DNA from: JAAZNO01 sp964508025
GTDB lineage: Bacteria > Chloroflexota > Anaerolineae > B4-G1 > SLSP01
Length of the DNA: 64,000 nt
Assembly (NCBI GenBank): GCA_964508025.1
Contig: CAZDSF010000001.1
Location: 76,709-140,708 of the forward strand
Direction: 5' to 3'
Below, piece after piece: positions 15,964-24,507 of the stretch. Position numbers and translations under genes: made by a program. Position 1 is the first letter of the stretch; every line of letters starts with the position of its first letter. A model generated the notes under the pieces. It did no database searches. It had not been told where the DNA came from and saw only the letters and a list, made by a program, of their open reading frames with translations.

Positions 15964-18594
15964 ATGGCTACTCATATTCCGATCCAGAGTGCGCGTTTTC
16001 GAGAATCGGGCAGCGAGACCTGGCTGCCGGCGCAGATCCCTGGTTGCGTGCAGACCGATCTGCTGGCGCAAGGGTTGATTCCCGATCCTTTTGTGGCCGA
16101 TAATGAGCTGCGGGTGCAGTGGATCACCGACCGCGACTGGGAATACGAGGTCGTTTTCGAGGCGTCGGCGGCGCTGCTGGCGGAGGAGCGGGTGTGCCTC
16201 GTCTGCGATGGCGTGGATACCATTGCCGAGGTCAGCTTCAACGGGCAGCTGCTAGGGCAGACCGATAACATGTTCCGGCAGTATCGCTGGGATGTGACCG
16301 GGCTGGCGACAGAAGGCGCGAATCGGGTAACGGTGCGCTTCCCGGCGTTGATGCCGCCGCTGCGCGCGCGTCACGCTGCGGAGCCGCTGGCAAGCCCCTC
16401 GCAGGCGTTGCCCGGCGGGCCTTTCATCCGCAAAGCCATCTGCCAGTTTGGCTGGGATTGGGGCCCCCAACTGCCGCCCGTGGGCATTTGGAAGGAAATG
16501 CGCCTGGAAGGGTACCGCACCGCGCGGCTGGATGATGTCCACATTCGCCAGCGGCACACGGAGACCGGCGTCATTCTCAGCGCCGATGTGCGGCTGGAGC
16601 GCTGGCAGGCGGGCGGCGTGACCGCGTTGTTGCGCGTCGTCGCGCCCGATGGCGCCGTGCAGGAAACGGCGGTCGAAATCGCCGGAGAGGCGGGCGCATT
16701 GGCGTTGACCATCGCCGCGCCGCAGCTGTGGCAGCCCAATGGCTACGGCGCGCAGCCGCTCTATCGCGTCGAAGTGCAGCTGCTGCAGGGCGAGGCGCAA
16801 CTGGATGCGCGCAGCTTCCAGGTGGGGCTACGCACGCTCGAATTGCGGCGCGAGGCGGACGCCTATGGTGAGTCCTTCGTGTTTGTGGTCAATGGGACGC
16901 CGATCTTTGCCAAGGGCGCGGATTGGATCCCCGCTGATTCCTTCCCCACGCGGATTTCTGATGCGCAGCTGGAGCACCTGATCCGCAGCGCGGCGCAGGT
17001 GCACATGAATATGCTGCGCGTGTGGGGCGGCGGCCTGTATGAAGAAGAGCGCTTCTACGATCTGTGCGACCGTTACGGCATCCTCGTCTGGCAGGATTTC
17101 ATCTTCTCGTGCGCTATTTATCCCACCGATGCGGCGTTCTTCGAGAATGTGCGGGTAGAAGCCGTGGAGAATGTCCGCCGGCTACGGCATCGCGCGAGCC
17201 TGGCGCTCTGGTGCGGCAATAATGAGATGGAATGGGGTTGGGATTCGTGGGGCTGGAACAAGCCTGAAAATGCGCTCTACAAAGAAGCCTACGATCGCAT
17301 GTTCCACCAGCTGCTGCCGGAGATTTGCGCCGCCGAGGATCCCGACACGCCGTACTGGCCCAGTTCGCCGTCTTCGGATCGCCATTTCGCCGCGCCCAAT
17401 AGCGTCCACGCGGGCGATACCCACAACTGGGAAGTCTGGCACGGCAATCAGCCTTTCGGACATTACCGCAATCATCCTTCGCGCTTCGTGAGCGAGTTTG
17501 GCTTCCAATCGCTGCCGCCGCTGGCGACGGTGCGCACCTATGCCGAGCCTGCTGACTGGAACATGACCTCATACATCATGGAGCATCATCAGCGCAACGA
17601 CGCGGGCAACGGCAAGATCATCCATTACATGACCGAGCATTTCCGTATGCCCAAGGATTTCCCCGCGCTGGTGTATCTCAGCCAGATTTTGCAGGCGGAA
17701 TGTGTCCGCACGGGCGTAGAGTTCTGGCGTCGCAGCCGTGAATGTACGGGCGGCGCGCTCTACTGGCAGCTGAACGATTGTTGGCCCGTGGCTTCGTGGG
17801 CGAGTCTGGATTACTTTGGCCGTTGGAAGGCGCTGCACTACGCTGCGCGGCGTTTCTATGCGCCGGTGTTGCTCTCCGCCGAGGATTGCGGCCCGGAGGT
17901 CGGCCCCAAGCCGGTAGCCGATCCAACCGATGACGAGCGGCGGCTGGTGCGCTGGTCGGTGGAGAAATCCTCCGGCGAAGTGCTGGGGACCGGCGAGCGG
18001 GTGATGAGTACGGAAGCCGTCGCCTATCTGACTGGCGCGCACACGCCGGCGCCCCCGTGGAAGCCGCTGGCGACGCTGTATCTTACCAACGACCTGACGA
18101 CGCCGTGGGAGGGCGCGGTCCGCTGGTCGCTGGAGACGCTGGCGGGGAAGGTGCTTCGCGCGGGCGCATCGCCCGTGGTCGCGCCGGCGTTAGGGGCAAT
18201 GCAAGTCTGCGCGCTGGATTTCTCCGATGTGGTGACAGCAGAGAATCGCCGCGAGGTTGTCCTCGTCTACGAGCTGTGGCGCGGGGAGACACGGGTGAGC
18301 CTGGGCGTAATGCCGTTCGGTCCTTCCAAGTATCTGCCGCTGACCGATCCGGGTTTGGAATCCGCCATTGCTGTGCGCGATGGCGAGATCGAGATCACGT
18401 TGCGGGCGCACAGCCTGGCGCGTTTCGTCACCCTGGAGCTGGAAGCGACGGAGGTGATTTTCAGCGACAACTTCTTCGACCTGCCCGCCGGGCGCGATGT
18501 GCGCATCTCCGCGCCGCTGCCGGCAGGGTGGGATGCTGCGCGCGCGCAGCAAGCGTTGCGCATTTGCAGTCTAGTGGATTCGTATGGAACCTGA
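15964..18594 (+). CDS. GH2-family beta-mannosidase
   Basis: 876 aa. N-terminal jelly roll ('IPGCVQTDLLAQGLIPDPF', 'LVCDGVDTIAEVSFNGQLLG'), 'GPFIRKAICQFGWDWGPQLP' typical of beta-mannosidases, then the catalytic barrel. The acid/base is Glu421 in 'LWCGNNEMEWGW' and the nucleophile is Glu511 in 'VSEFGFQSLP'. A beta-sandwich completes the protein. It releases mannose from beta-mannooligosaccharide ends. No signal peptide, so it is cytosolic and feeds on imported oligomers. GGGAGG precedes the ATG. The last 11 nt overlap the SMP-30 gene. Confidence 0.93.
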   Translation: MATHIPIQSARFRESGSETWLPAQIPGCVQTDLLAQGLIPDPFVADNELRVQWITDRDWEYEVVFEASAALLAEERVCLVCDGVDTIAEVSFNGQLLGQTDNMFRQYRWDVTGLATEGANRVTVRFPALMPPLRARHAAEPLASPSQALPGGPFIRKAICQFGWDWGPQLPPVGIWKEMRLEGYRTARLDDVHIRQRHTETGVILSADVRLERWQAGGVTALLRVVAPDGAVQETAVEIAGEAGALALTIAAPQLWQPNGYGAQPLYRVEVQLLQGEAQLDARSFQVGLRTLELRREADAYGESFVFVVNGTPIFAKGADWIPADSFPTRISDAQLEHLIRSAAQVHMNMLRVWGGGLYEEERFYDLCDRYGILVWQDFIFSCAIYPTDAAFFENVRVEAVENVRRLRHRASLALWCGNNEMEWGWDSWGWNKPENALYKEAYDRMFHQLLPEICAAEDPDTPYWPSSPSSDRHFAAPNSVHAGDTHNWEVWHGNQPFGHYRNHPSRFVSEFGFQSLPPLATVRTYAEPADWNMTSYIMEHHQRNDAGNGKIIHYMTEHFRMPKDFPALVYLSQILQAECVRTGVEFWRRSRECTGGALYWQLNDCWPVASWASLDYFGRWKALHYAARRFYAPVLLSAEDCGPEVGPKPVADPTDDERRLVRWSVEKSSGEVLGTGERVMSTEAVAYLTGAHTPAPPWKPLATLYLTNDLTTPWEGAVRWSLETLAGKVLRAGASPVVAPALGAMQVCALDFSDVVTAENRREVVLVYELWRGETRVSLGVMPFGPSKYLPLTDPGLESAIAVRDGEIEITLRAHSLARFVTLELEATEVIFSDNFFDLPAGRDVRISAPLPAGWDAARAQQALRICSLVDSYGT

Positions 18595-19468
18595 ATTGAT
18601 CGCCGACTACGCTTGCGTCACCGGTGAAGGCCCGCTCTGGCATCCGCTGGAGCGGCGCCTGATCTGGGTGGATATTCCCACCGGGCGCATGTTCCGCTAC
18701 GATCCCGCAACGGGGCAACACGCGCAGTGCTACGCCGGCGAGGTGGTGGGCGGTTTCACCATCCAGGCTGATGGCGCGCTGTTGCTCTTCATGGCGCGGG
18801 GCGCGGTGGCGTTGTGGCGCGAGGGTGCGCTCACGCCCGTCATCGCCGAGATTTCGGAGGAGCGCGAAAGCCGCTTCAACGATGTGATCGCCGATCCAGA
18901 AGGGCGCGTCTTCTGTGGGACGATGCCAACCGGCGACCGGGGCGGCGCGCTCTACCGCCTGGATACGAATGGCGCGCTGACGCGGGTGCTCGAGGGGGTG
19001 CAAATCTCCAATGGCATGGGCTTCTCGCCCGATCTGACGCAGCTCTACTACACCGAATCGCTGGCGCGGACGATCTGGCTGTTCGATTACGACCGCGCGA
19101 CGGGCGACCTGAGCAATCGGCGCATCTTCGTCCGCGTGCCGGAGCGCGAGGGCGTGCCCGATGGCCTCACCGTGGATGCAGAGGGCTACGTGTGGTCAGC
19201 GCGATGGAATGGCGGTTGCCTGGTGCGCTATCGGCCCGATGGCGTGGAGGATTTCCGCATTCCTTTTCCCGCGCGGAAGGTTTCTTGCGCTACATTTGGC
19301 GGGCCTGACTATACAGATCTGTATGTCACCACAGCCGGCGGCGACGACAAAGCTGCGAACGGGCCGGGCGCAGGCGCGCTGTTCCGCGTGCGCGTGGGCA
19401 TTCAAGGGCGACCGGAGTTCTGCTCGCGGGTTGAGTGGGGAATCGGGAGTAAGGAAGTAGGGGAGTAG
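18584..19468 (+). CDS. SMP-30/gluconolactonase-family lactonase
   Basis: 294 aa propeller: 'EGPLWHPLERRLIWVDIP' with the first metal Glu, 'RFNDVIADPEGRVFCGTM', 'ISNGMGFSPD', 'GVPDGLTVDAEGYVWSARWNGG', and 'TFGGPDYTDLYVTTA'. These are the Glu, Asn and Asp metal ligands of SMP-30 lactonases, which hydrolyse aldonolactones. It overlaps the beta-mannosidase stop by 11 nt (translational coupling). The last residues (GIGSKEVGE) are encoded by a 'gggagtaagg' intergenic repeat, so the native C-terminus may have been replaced. Confidence 0.9.
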   Translation: MEPELIADYACVTGEGPLWHPLERRLIWVDIPTGRMFRYDPATGQHAQCYAGEVVGGFTIQADGALLLFMARGAVALWREGALTPVIAEISEERESRFNDVIADPEGRVFCGTMPTGDRGGALYRLDTNGALTRVLEGVQISNGMGFSPDLTQLYYTESLARTIWLFDYDRATGDLSNRRIFVRVPEREGVPDGLTVDAEGYVWSARWNGGCLVRYRPDGVEDFRIPFPARKVSCATFGGPDYTDLYVTTAGGDDKAANGPGAGALFRVRVGIQGRPEFCSRVEWGIGSKEVGE

Positions 19469-19590
19469 GAAGTAGTAACGCAGATGACGTAGATTTTGCA
19501 GATTGCGCAGATTTTTTTTGCTTTTTCCTGTCTGATCTACGTGTATCTGCGTGTATCGGCGTTGATCTGCGTCCAAGACGCATCAAGCTA
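19446..19590. repeat. Repeat-rich spacer: 'gggagtagg' words, then 'atctgcgt' hairpin
   Basis: Direct copies of GGGAGTAAGGAAGTAG run through the SMP-30 stop codon. They are followed by an inverted-repeat block of 'acgcagat'/'atctgcgt' words (19480-19580), arranged head-to-tail on each arm around a T-rich loop. The block is kin to those at 31763, 38049 and 58711. Confidence 0.7.
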
Positions 19591-19642
19591 CCACGCTACT
19601 ACGCTCATACGCTAAAACGTTCATACACCACAGGAGTCTACA

Positions 19643-21010
19643 ATGACACATTTTCCACCATCCTTTGTCTGGGGGGCGGCTGCCGCTTCGTATCAGATCG
19701 AAGGCGCAGCCTACGAAGACGGTAAGGGCCTCTCGGTCTGGGATATGCTGTGCAAAAAACCGGGCGCCATCTGGCAGGGTCAGACCGGCGATGTAGCTTG
19801 TGATCACTATCACCGGTACCGCGAAGATGTGGCGCTTATGCGCGAGATCGGCCTGCCGGCCTACCGTTTCTCCATCTCCTGGCCCCGCGTGCTGCCTGAA
19901 GGAACCGGCAACGTGAACGCTGCCGGGTTGGGTTTCTACGACCGGTTGGTGGATGAACTGCTCGCGGCGGGTATTGCGCCGTATGCCACGCTCTTCCACT
20001 GGGATTTTCCCTACGATTTGTACTGCCGGGGCGGCTGGCTCAACCGCGATAGCGCCGATTGGTTCGCCGATTACACCCGCGTGGTGGTTGAGGCGCTAGG
20101 CGACCGGGTGAAGGATTGGATGACGCTGAACGAGATCCGGGTCTTTGTCGGCAGCGGACACTACGAGGGACGCCACGCGCCCGGCGACAAGCTTGGCTTA
20201 ACTGAGGTGTTGCGGGTGGGACATCATGCGTTGTTGGCTCACGGCAAGGCCGTGCAGGTCATTCGCGGGGGGTGTCCGGGCGCTCGCGTGGGATGGGCGC
20301 CTACGACATTCCCCTTTATCCCCGCGACGGATGCGCCGGAAGATATCGAAGCCGCCCGGCAATTGATGTTTACGGTTCACGATGAGTATGCCATCTGGTC
20401 TAACACCTGGTGGCTCGATCCGGTTTTCTTCGGGCGCTATCCCGATGATGGATTGGCGTTGTTTGGCGCCGCAGCGCCACAGGCGTTGCCCGGTGATATG
20501 GAAACCATCGCCCAGCCGCTTGATTTCTGTGGCTTCAACATTTACCAGGGGACTACCGTGCAGGGCGGCGCTGATGGTCTTCCCGAAGTGCTGCCGCATC
20601 CCACCGGCTACGCCAAGACCGCGTTCAACTGGCCGGTGACGCCGGAAGCGCTCTACTGGGGGCCGCGCTTCATGCATGAGCGTTACCAGACGCCGCTCTT
20701 CATCACTGAGAACGGGTTGTCGGGTATGGATTGGATCGCCCTCGATGGCGGCGTCCATGATCCGCAGCGGATTGACTTCACGCGCCGCTATCTGCTGGCG
20801 CTGGAACGCGCCATCGCCGATGGGGTGGATGTGCGCGGCTATTTCTACTGGAGTCTGATGGATAACTTCGAGTGGGCTTATGGATACCGCGAGCGTTTCG
20901 GCCTGATCTATGTGGATTATCCTACCCAGCGGCGCGTGCTCAAGGATTCGGCCCGCTGGTACGGTGAAGTCATCGCCACGAATGGCGCGAAATTGCACGA
21001 GGGATGGTGA
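19643..21010 (+). CDS. GH1-family beta-glucosidase
   Basis: 455 aa: 'FVWGAAAASYQIEGAAYEDG' N-terminus, 'YRFSISWPRVLPEG', acid/base Glu164 in 'TLNEIRVF' (usual TLNEP, here Ile follows Glu), 'SLMDNFEWAYGY', and nucleophile Glu356 in 'FITENG'. GH1 enzymes hydrolyse beta-glucosides, and some hydrolyse beta-mannosides or 6-phospho forms. There is no signal peptide. AGGAG lies 6-7 nt before the ATG. Its place after GH130 and GH2 genes suggests glucomannan-derived oligomers. A repeat-filled 174-nt gap separates it from the SMP-30 gene, so it may have its own promoter. Confidence 0.93.
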   Translation: MTHFPPSFVWGAAAASYQIEGAAYEDGKGLSVWDMLCKKPGAIWQGQTGDVACDHYHRYREDVALMREIGLPAYRFSISWPRVLPEGTGNVNAAGLGFYDRLVDELLAAGIAPYATLFHWDFPYDLYCRGGWLNRDSADWFADYTRVVVEALGDRVKDWMTLNEIRVFVGSGHYEGRHAPGDKLGLTEVLRVGHHALLAHGKAVQVIRGGCPGARVGWAPTTFPFIPATDAPEDIEAARQLMFTVHDEYAIWSNTWWLDPVFFGRYPDDGLALFGAAAPQALPGDMETIAQPLDFCGFNIYQGTTVQGGADGLPEVLPHPTGYAKTAFNWPVTPEALYWGPRFMHERYQTPLFITENGLSGMDWIALDGGVHDPQRIDFTRRYLLALERAIADGVDVRGYFYWSLMDNFEWAYGYRERFGLIYVDYPTQRRVLKDSARWYGEVIATNGAKLHEGW

Positions 21011-21059
21011 GGAGACACCTGCGCTGGCGCACACTCTCCAGACCTACGCTACAGCCACA

Positions 21060-21150
21060 CGGATGAGAATAGCTCGTAGAGAGCAATGCGCAGGATGCAG
21101 TCCGCTGAGCGCAAACTGCTCACGGCTCTCCGCTCACCCTTTATCATTTC
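21060..21150. repeat. Degenerate 'gagagcagtgagc' spacer
   Basis: Imperfect words of the gagagcag/ctgctcac family, with outer GAGAGC and GCTCTC arms, fill the 155-nt gap between the GH1 and alcohol dehydrogenase genes. Confidence 0.55.
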
Positions 21151-21165
21151 ATGAGGAGCAATGAC

Positions 21166-22161
21166 ATGCGCGCCTTGTGCATCGAACAGCCAAACGCGGC
21201 GCGGGTGATCGAGACGCCCGATCCGCAGCCGGGACCGGGCGAGGTGCTGATCCGCGTGATGGCGAGCGGCATTTGCGGCACGGACATTCACATTCTGCGC
21301 GGGGAATATCTGGGCGATTACCCCGTCATTCCGGGACACGAATTTGCGGGCGTGGTCGAAGCGGTGGGCGCGGGGATCAGCCGTTTTCGGGTGGGGGATC
21401 GCGTCGCCGTGGAACCGAACATCGCCTGCGACAATTGCGATGCCTGCCTGCAAAATCGCCAGAACTTCTGCCGCAACTGGCAGGCGGTGGGGGTGACGCG
21501 CCCCGGTGGCATGGCGGAGCTGGTCGTAGCGCCGGAGAAAGCCGTGTTCGCCATCGGCGCGCTGCCCTTCGAGGCCGGCGCCTTCGTGGAGCCGCTTTCG
21601 TGCGTGCTGCACGGCATCGAGCGCGCCCGCATTCGCGCGGGAGATCGCGTGGCCGTGCTGGGCGCGGGGCCGATCGGCGTGTTGCTGCTCCAGGTAGCCC
21701 GCCTGCACGGGGCGGGCGAGCTGACCGTGGTGGAGCGGCAACCGGCGCGGCTGGCCTTCGCCGCGAGCTGGGCAGATCACGCGCTGGATGCGCTGGACGC
21801 GCTGGAAGCCGATGCTTACGATGTGGTCATTGATGCGACCGGCGTCATTGCCGTGATGGAGCGCACGTTGGCGGCAGCGCGCTACGGCGGCACGGTGTTG
21901 CTCTTCGGCGTGCCGCCGGCGGGAGCGCAACTACGCCTGGAAGCGTTTACTATCTTCCGTAAGGGCCTCACGGTGCTGTCATCATTCACCTCGGTGCGCA
22001 ATTCGCTTCAGGCCGTGGCGTTGCTGCAATCGGGGCGCGTGGATGTGACGCAGCTGGTCTCGCATCGCCTGCCGTTAACGGGGTTCCTCGAAGGCGTGCG
22101 CCTCATCGAGACCGGCGCGGACAACGTCCGCAAGGTGCTGCTCTGCCCCACGCTGGTTTGA
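21166..22161 (+). CDS. Zinc-dependent medium-chain alcohol/polyol dehydrogenase
   Basis: 331 aa MDR protein. Catalytic zinc ligands Cys37 ('GICGTDIHI'), His58 and Glu59 ('PGHEFAGVV'). Structural zinc Cys88, 91, 94 and 102. The Rossmann motif is 'VAVLGAGPIGVLLLQVARL'. It resembles sorbitol/threonine dehydrogenases and probably oxidises a polyol or sugar alcohol with NAD(P). AGGAG lies 7 nt before this ATG; the in-frame ATG at 21151 would contain that site. It begins the second half of the sugar cluster, followed by an epimerase and a Gfo/Idh dehydrogenase. Confidence 0.9.
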   Translation: MRALCIEQPNAARVIETPDPQPGPGEVLIRVMASGICGTDIHILRGEYLGDYPVIPGHEFAGVVEAVGAGISRFRVGDRVAVEPNIACDNCDACLQNRQNFCRNWQAVGVTRPGGMAELVVAPEKAVFAIGALPFEAGAFVEPLSCVLHGIERARIRAGDRVAVLGAGPIGVLLLQVARLHGAGELTVVERQPARLAFAASWADHALDALDALEADAYDVVIDATGVIAVMERTLAAARYGGTVLLFGVPPAGAQLRLEAFTIFRKGLTVLSSFTSVRNSLQAVALLQSGRVDVTQLVSHRLPLTGFLEGVRLIETGADNVRKVLLCPTLV

Positions 22162-22229
22162 TGTGCTTGCGTTTGGGCGGTGTCTCAATCCTGGCGGATT
22201 TGGAAAACGAAATCAATTGGTGCGAAGCG

Positions 22230-22264
22230 CTTTCATCCTTCCGCCTTTATCCTTCATCCTTAAG
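22230..22264. repeat. 'catccttccgcc' repeat before the epimerase gene
   Basis: Head-to-tail copies of TTCATCCTTCCGCC and TTTATCCTTCATCC lie in the gap before the ATG at 22281. The same word precedes the genes at 23201 and 24508 and follows 46196 in the inverse sense. Confidence 0.7.
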
Positions 22265-22280
22265 AAAGGGAGATGATTCC

Positions 22281-23081
22281 ATGCTCACACCCCCCGTTCT
22301 GGGCGCGCAGTTGTACACCGTGCGCGCTTTCACGCAGACCTATGACGCTATCGCCGTCACCTTGGAGCGCGTCGCAGCCATTGGCTATCCGGCGGTGCAG
22401 ATTTCCGGCTTCGGGCCGGTGTCGCTCCAGGAAGTCGCGCGGCTCGTGGAGAACGCCGGCCTGACCGTCGCTGCGACCCATATTCCCTGGGAACGCTTCC
22501 TTCAGGCAACGGACGAGGTCGTTGAGATACATCGGCTGTGGGGCTGCATCCATGCCGCCATCGGCGGGCTGCCCACAGAGTATCACACGCTCGAAGGCAT
22601 CGGGCGTTTCCTCGATGAACTTGGCCCTGTGGCTGAGGCGCTGGCGGCGGCGGGAATGGATTTCTCGTATCACAACCACGCGCACGAGTTTCGGCATTTT
22701 GTCGTGAATGGCGTCAGCAAGCCCTGGCTGGCGTGGCTCTACGAGCAGGCGCCGCCATCGCTGCTCAAGGCGGAGCTAGACACGTACTGGGTGCAGGCGG
22801 GCGGCGGCGATCCGGCGGACTGGATTCGGCGCTGCGCCGGGCGCATTCCCCTGCTGCATCTCAAGGATATGACTATCGGCCCGGCGGGGGAACAGCGCAT
22901 GGCGGAGGTGGGCGCGGGCAACCTTAACTGGCCCGCGATTCTGCGCGCGGCGCGCGCGAGCGGCGTGCGCTGGTATCTGGTCGAGCAGGACGACTGTTAC
23001 GGCGGCGATCCCTTCGAGGCGCTGGCGCGCAGCTACCGCAACTTCCATGCGCTCTGGCGGGAGACGACATTCGCCGCTTGA
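22281..23081 (+). CDS. Sugar phosphate isomerase/epimerase (AP endonuclease 2-type TIM barrel)
   Basis: 266 aa: 'LGAQLYTVRAFTQ' N-terminus, 'GYPAVQISGFG', 'MDFSYHNHAHEF' with barrel metal His, 'LLKAELDTYWVQAGGGDP' with metal Glu/Asp, 'LHLKDM', and 'WYLVEQDDC'. These are features of xylose-isomerase-like TIM barrel epimerases or 3-keto-sugar enzymes. The start is set by GGGAG 8 nt upstream; the upstream in-frame ATG at 22158 would translate a repeat. It lies next to a Gfo/Idh dehydrogenase, a common pair in inositol or keto-sugar pathways. Confidence 0.87.
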   Translation: MLTPPVLGAQLYTVRAFTQTYDAIAVTLERVAAIGYPAVQISGFGPVSLQEVARLVENAGLTVAATHIPWERFLQATDEVVEIHRLWGCIHAAIGGLPTEYHTLEGIGRFLDELGPVAEALAAAGMDFSYHNHAHEFRHFVVNGVSKPWLAWLYEQAPPSLLKAELDTYWVQAGGGDPADWIRRCAGRIPLLHLKDMTIGPAGEQRMAEVGAGNLNWPAILRAARASGVRWYLVEQDDCYGGDPFEALARSYRNFHALWRETTFAA

Positions 23082-23119
23082 GCTTGCGCGGCCAGGAGTG
23101 TTATCGGACTTGCGGTACA

Positions 23120-23180
23120 GTCACGATAAGCAAAATCGTCATGCGGAGATTTTCATCCTTTCGCCTTCATCCTTCATAAT
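23120..23180. repeat. 'catcctttcgcc' repeat before the Gfo/Idh gene
   Basis: TTCATCCTTTCGCCTTCATCC runs into a T-rich stretch (TAATTTTTTTTAG) just before the ribosome site of the next gene. Same arrangement as at 24458-24495. Confidence 0.65.
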
Positions 23181-23200
23181 TTTTTTTAGAGGAGATGTTC

Positions 23201-24382
23201 ATGGATCCTGTACGTATTGCAGTCATCGGTATTGGCAACATTGGCAATTTGCATTTGGGTAACATCGAGAAGCTGCCCGCCAAGCTGCAGCTGACCGCCG
23301 TGTGCGACATCGTCCCAGAGAAGGCGCACGCGGCAGCGGCGCGCTACGGCTGCGCCGCGTACACCGACGCGGAGACCTTGCTCAAGGATGGCGTCTGTGA
23401 CGCGGTGTTGATTGCCACGCCGCATTACAGCCACACGCCCATCGGCATCGCGGCGCTGGATTCGGGCCATCACGTGCTGGTGGAAAAACCCATCTCCGTC
23501 CACAAGGCGGATGCGGAGCGTCTCATCGCCGCCTACGAGCGCGCCCGCGCGCGCGGCGAAGCCCCCGTTTTCGCCGCCATGTTCAACCAGCGCACCGATC
23601 CCCGCTACCGCAAAGTGCGCCAGCTGGTGCAGCAGGGTGAGCTCGGCGCGTTGATGCGCGTCAACTGGATCATCACCAACTGGTTCCGCACCGAAGCTTA
23701 CTACGCCTCCAGCGATTGGCGCGCGACCTGGGCTGGCGAGGGCGGCGGCGTCCTGCTCAACCAGTGCGTCCACAACCTCGACCTTTTCCAGTGGGTTTGC
23801 GGGATGCCCTCGAAGCTCTGGGGCTTCTGCGGCATCGGCAAGCACCACGCCATCGAGGTGGAGGACGAGGTCACGGCGTACCTGGAATACCCCAACGGCG
23901 CGACCGGCGTCTTCATTACCTCCACGGGCGAAGCGCCGGGCACGAACCGCCTGGAGCTTCACGGCGACCGGGGGCGGGTGGTGCTGGAGGATGGGCTGGG
24001 GCCGGGGCGCGATCTCAGTTTCACGCGGACCGAGGTCTCCGTGACGGAATTCAGCCGCACCTCCAACGCCGCCTACGATCAACCGCCGGTCTGGCAGGTC
24101 AGTTTTCCCCTCAGCGGGAGCGGGGGGCAGCACGCCGAGGTGCTTGAGAACTTCGCCGATGCCATCCTGCACGGTGCGCCCCTCATCGCCCCGGCGGAAG
24201 AAGGCATCCGCTCGCTCGAACTGGCGAACGCCATGCTGTACTCCACCCTCATTGGCGGCCCGGTTGCCTTGCCGCTTGATGGCGCTGCATTCGAGCGCGA
24301 GTTGCAGGGTCTCATCGCCCGTTCCACCTATGTCAAAACCACGCGCGCTGATGTCCACGTGGATATGCAGGCGTCTTTTTAG
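23201..24382 (+). CDS. Gfo/Idh/MocA-family oxidoreductase
   Basis: 393 aa. The Rossmann motif 'IAVIGIGNIGNLHLGNI' opens the protein, followed by 'DAVLIATPHYSHTPI' and the signature 'HVLVEKPISVHKADAE'. A C-terminal alpha/beta domain carries 'GGGVLLNQCVHNLDLFQWV', with the His-Asn-x-Asp expected near the active site. Family enzymes use NAD(P) to oxidise or reduce sugars and inositols. GAGGAG lies 6 nt before ATG 23201; the ATG at 23195 is too close to it. It is flanked by epimerase genes on the same strand, supporting a 3-keto-sugar or inositol-type route. Confidence 0.9.
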   Translation: MDPVRIAVIGIGNIGNLHLGNIEKLPAKLQLTAVCDIVPEKAHAAAARYGCAAYTDAETLLKDGVCDAVLIATPHYSHTPIGIAALDSGHHVLVEKPISVHKADAERLIAAYERARARGEAPVFAAMFNQRTDPRYRKVRQLVQQGELGALMRVNWIITNWFRTEAYYASSDWRATWAGEGGGVLLNQCVHNLDLFQWVCGMPSKLWGFCGIGKHHAIEVEDEVTAYLEYPNGATGVFITSTGEAPGTNRLELHGDRGRVVLEDGLGPGRDLSFTRTEVSVTEFSRTSNAAYDQPPVWQVSFPLSGSGGQHAEVLENFADAILHGAPLIAPAEEGIRSLELANAMLYSTLIGGPVALPLDGAAFERELQGLIARSTYVKTTRADVHVDMQASF

Positions 24383-24410
24383 CGAGTGCGACCGAAACTG
24401 CGCTAAGGAT

Positions 24411-24495
24411 TAATGCGGAGGCGCAGAGGCGCAAGGGTGCAGAGGCGCAGAGATTTTCTTTTTCATCCTTCCGCCTTCATCCTTCATAATTTTTT
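24411..24495. repeat. 'gaggcgcag' and 'catccttccgcc' repeats
   Basis: Head-to-tail GAGGCGCAGAGGCGCAAG words (24418-24452), then CATCCTTCCGCCTTCATCC and a T-tract (24460-24494), before the ribosome site of the next gene. Counterparts in opposite sense lie at 46200-46258. Confidence 0.7.
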
Positions 24496-24507
24496 ACAGG
24501 AGTTTCC

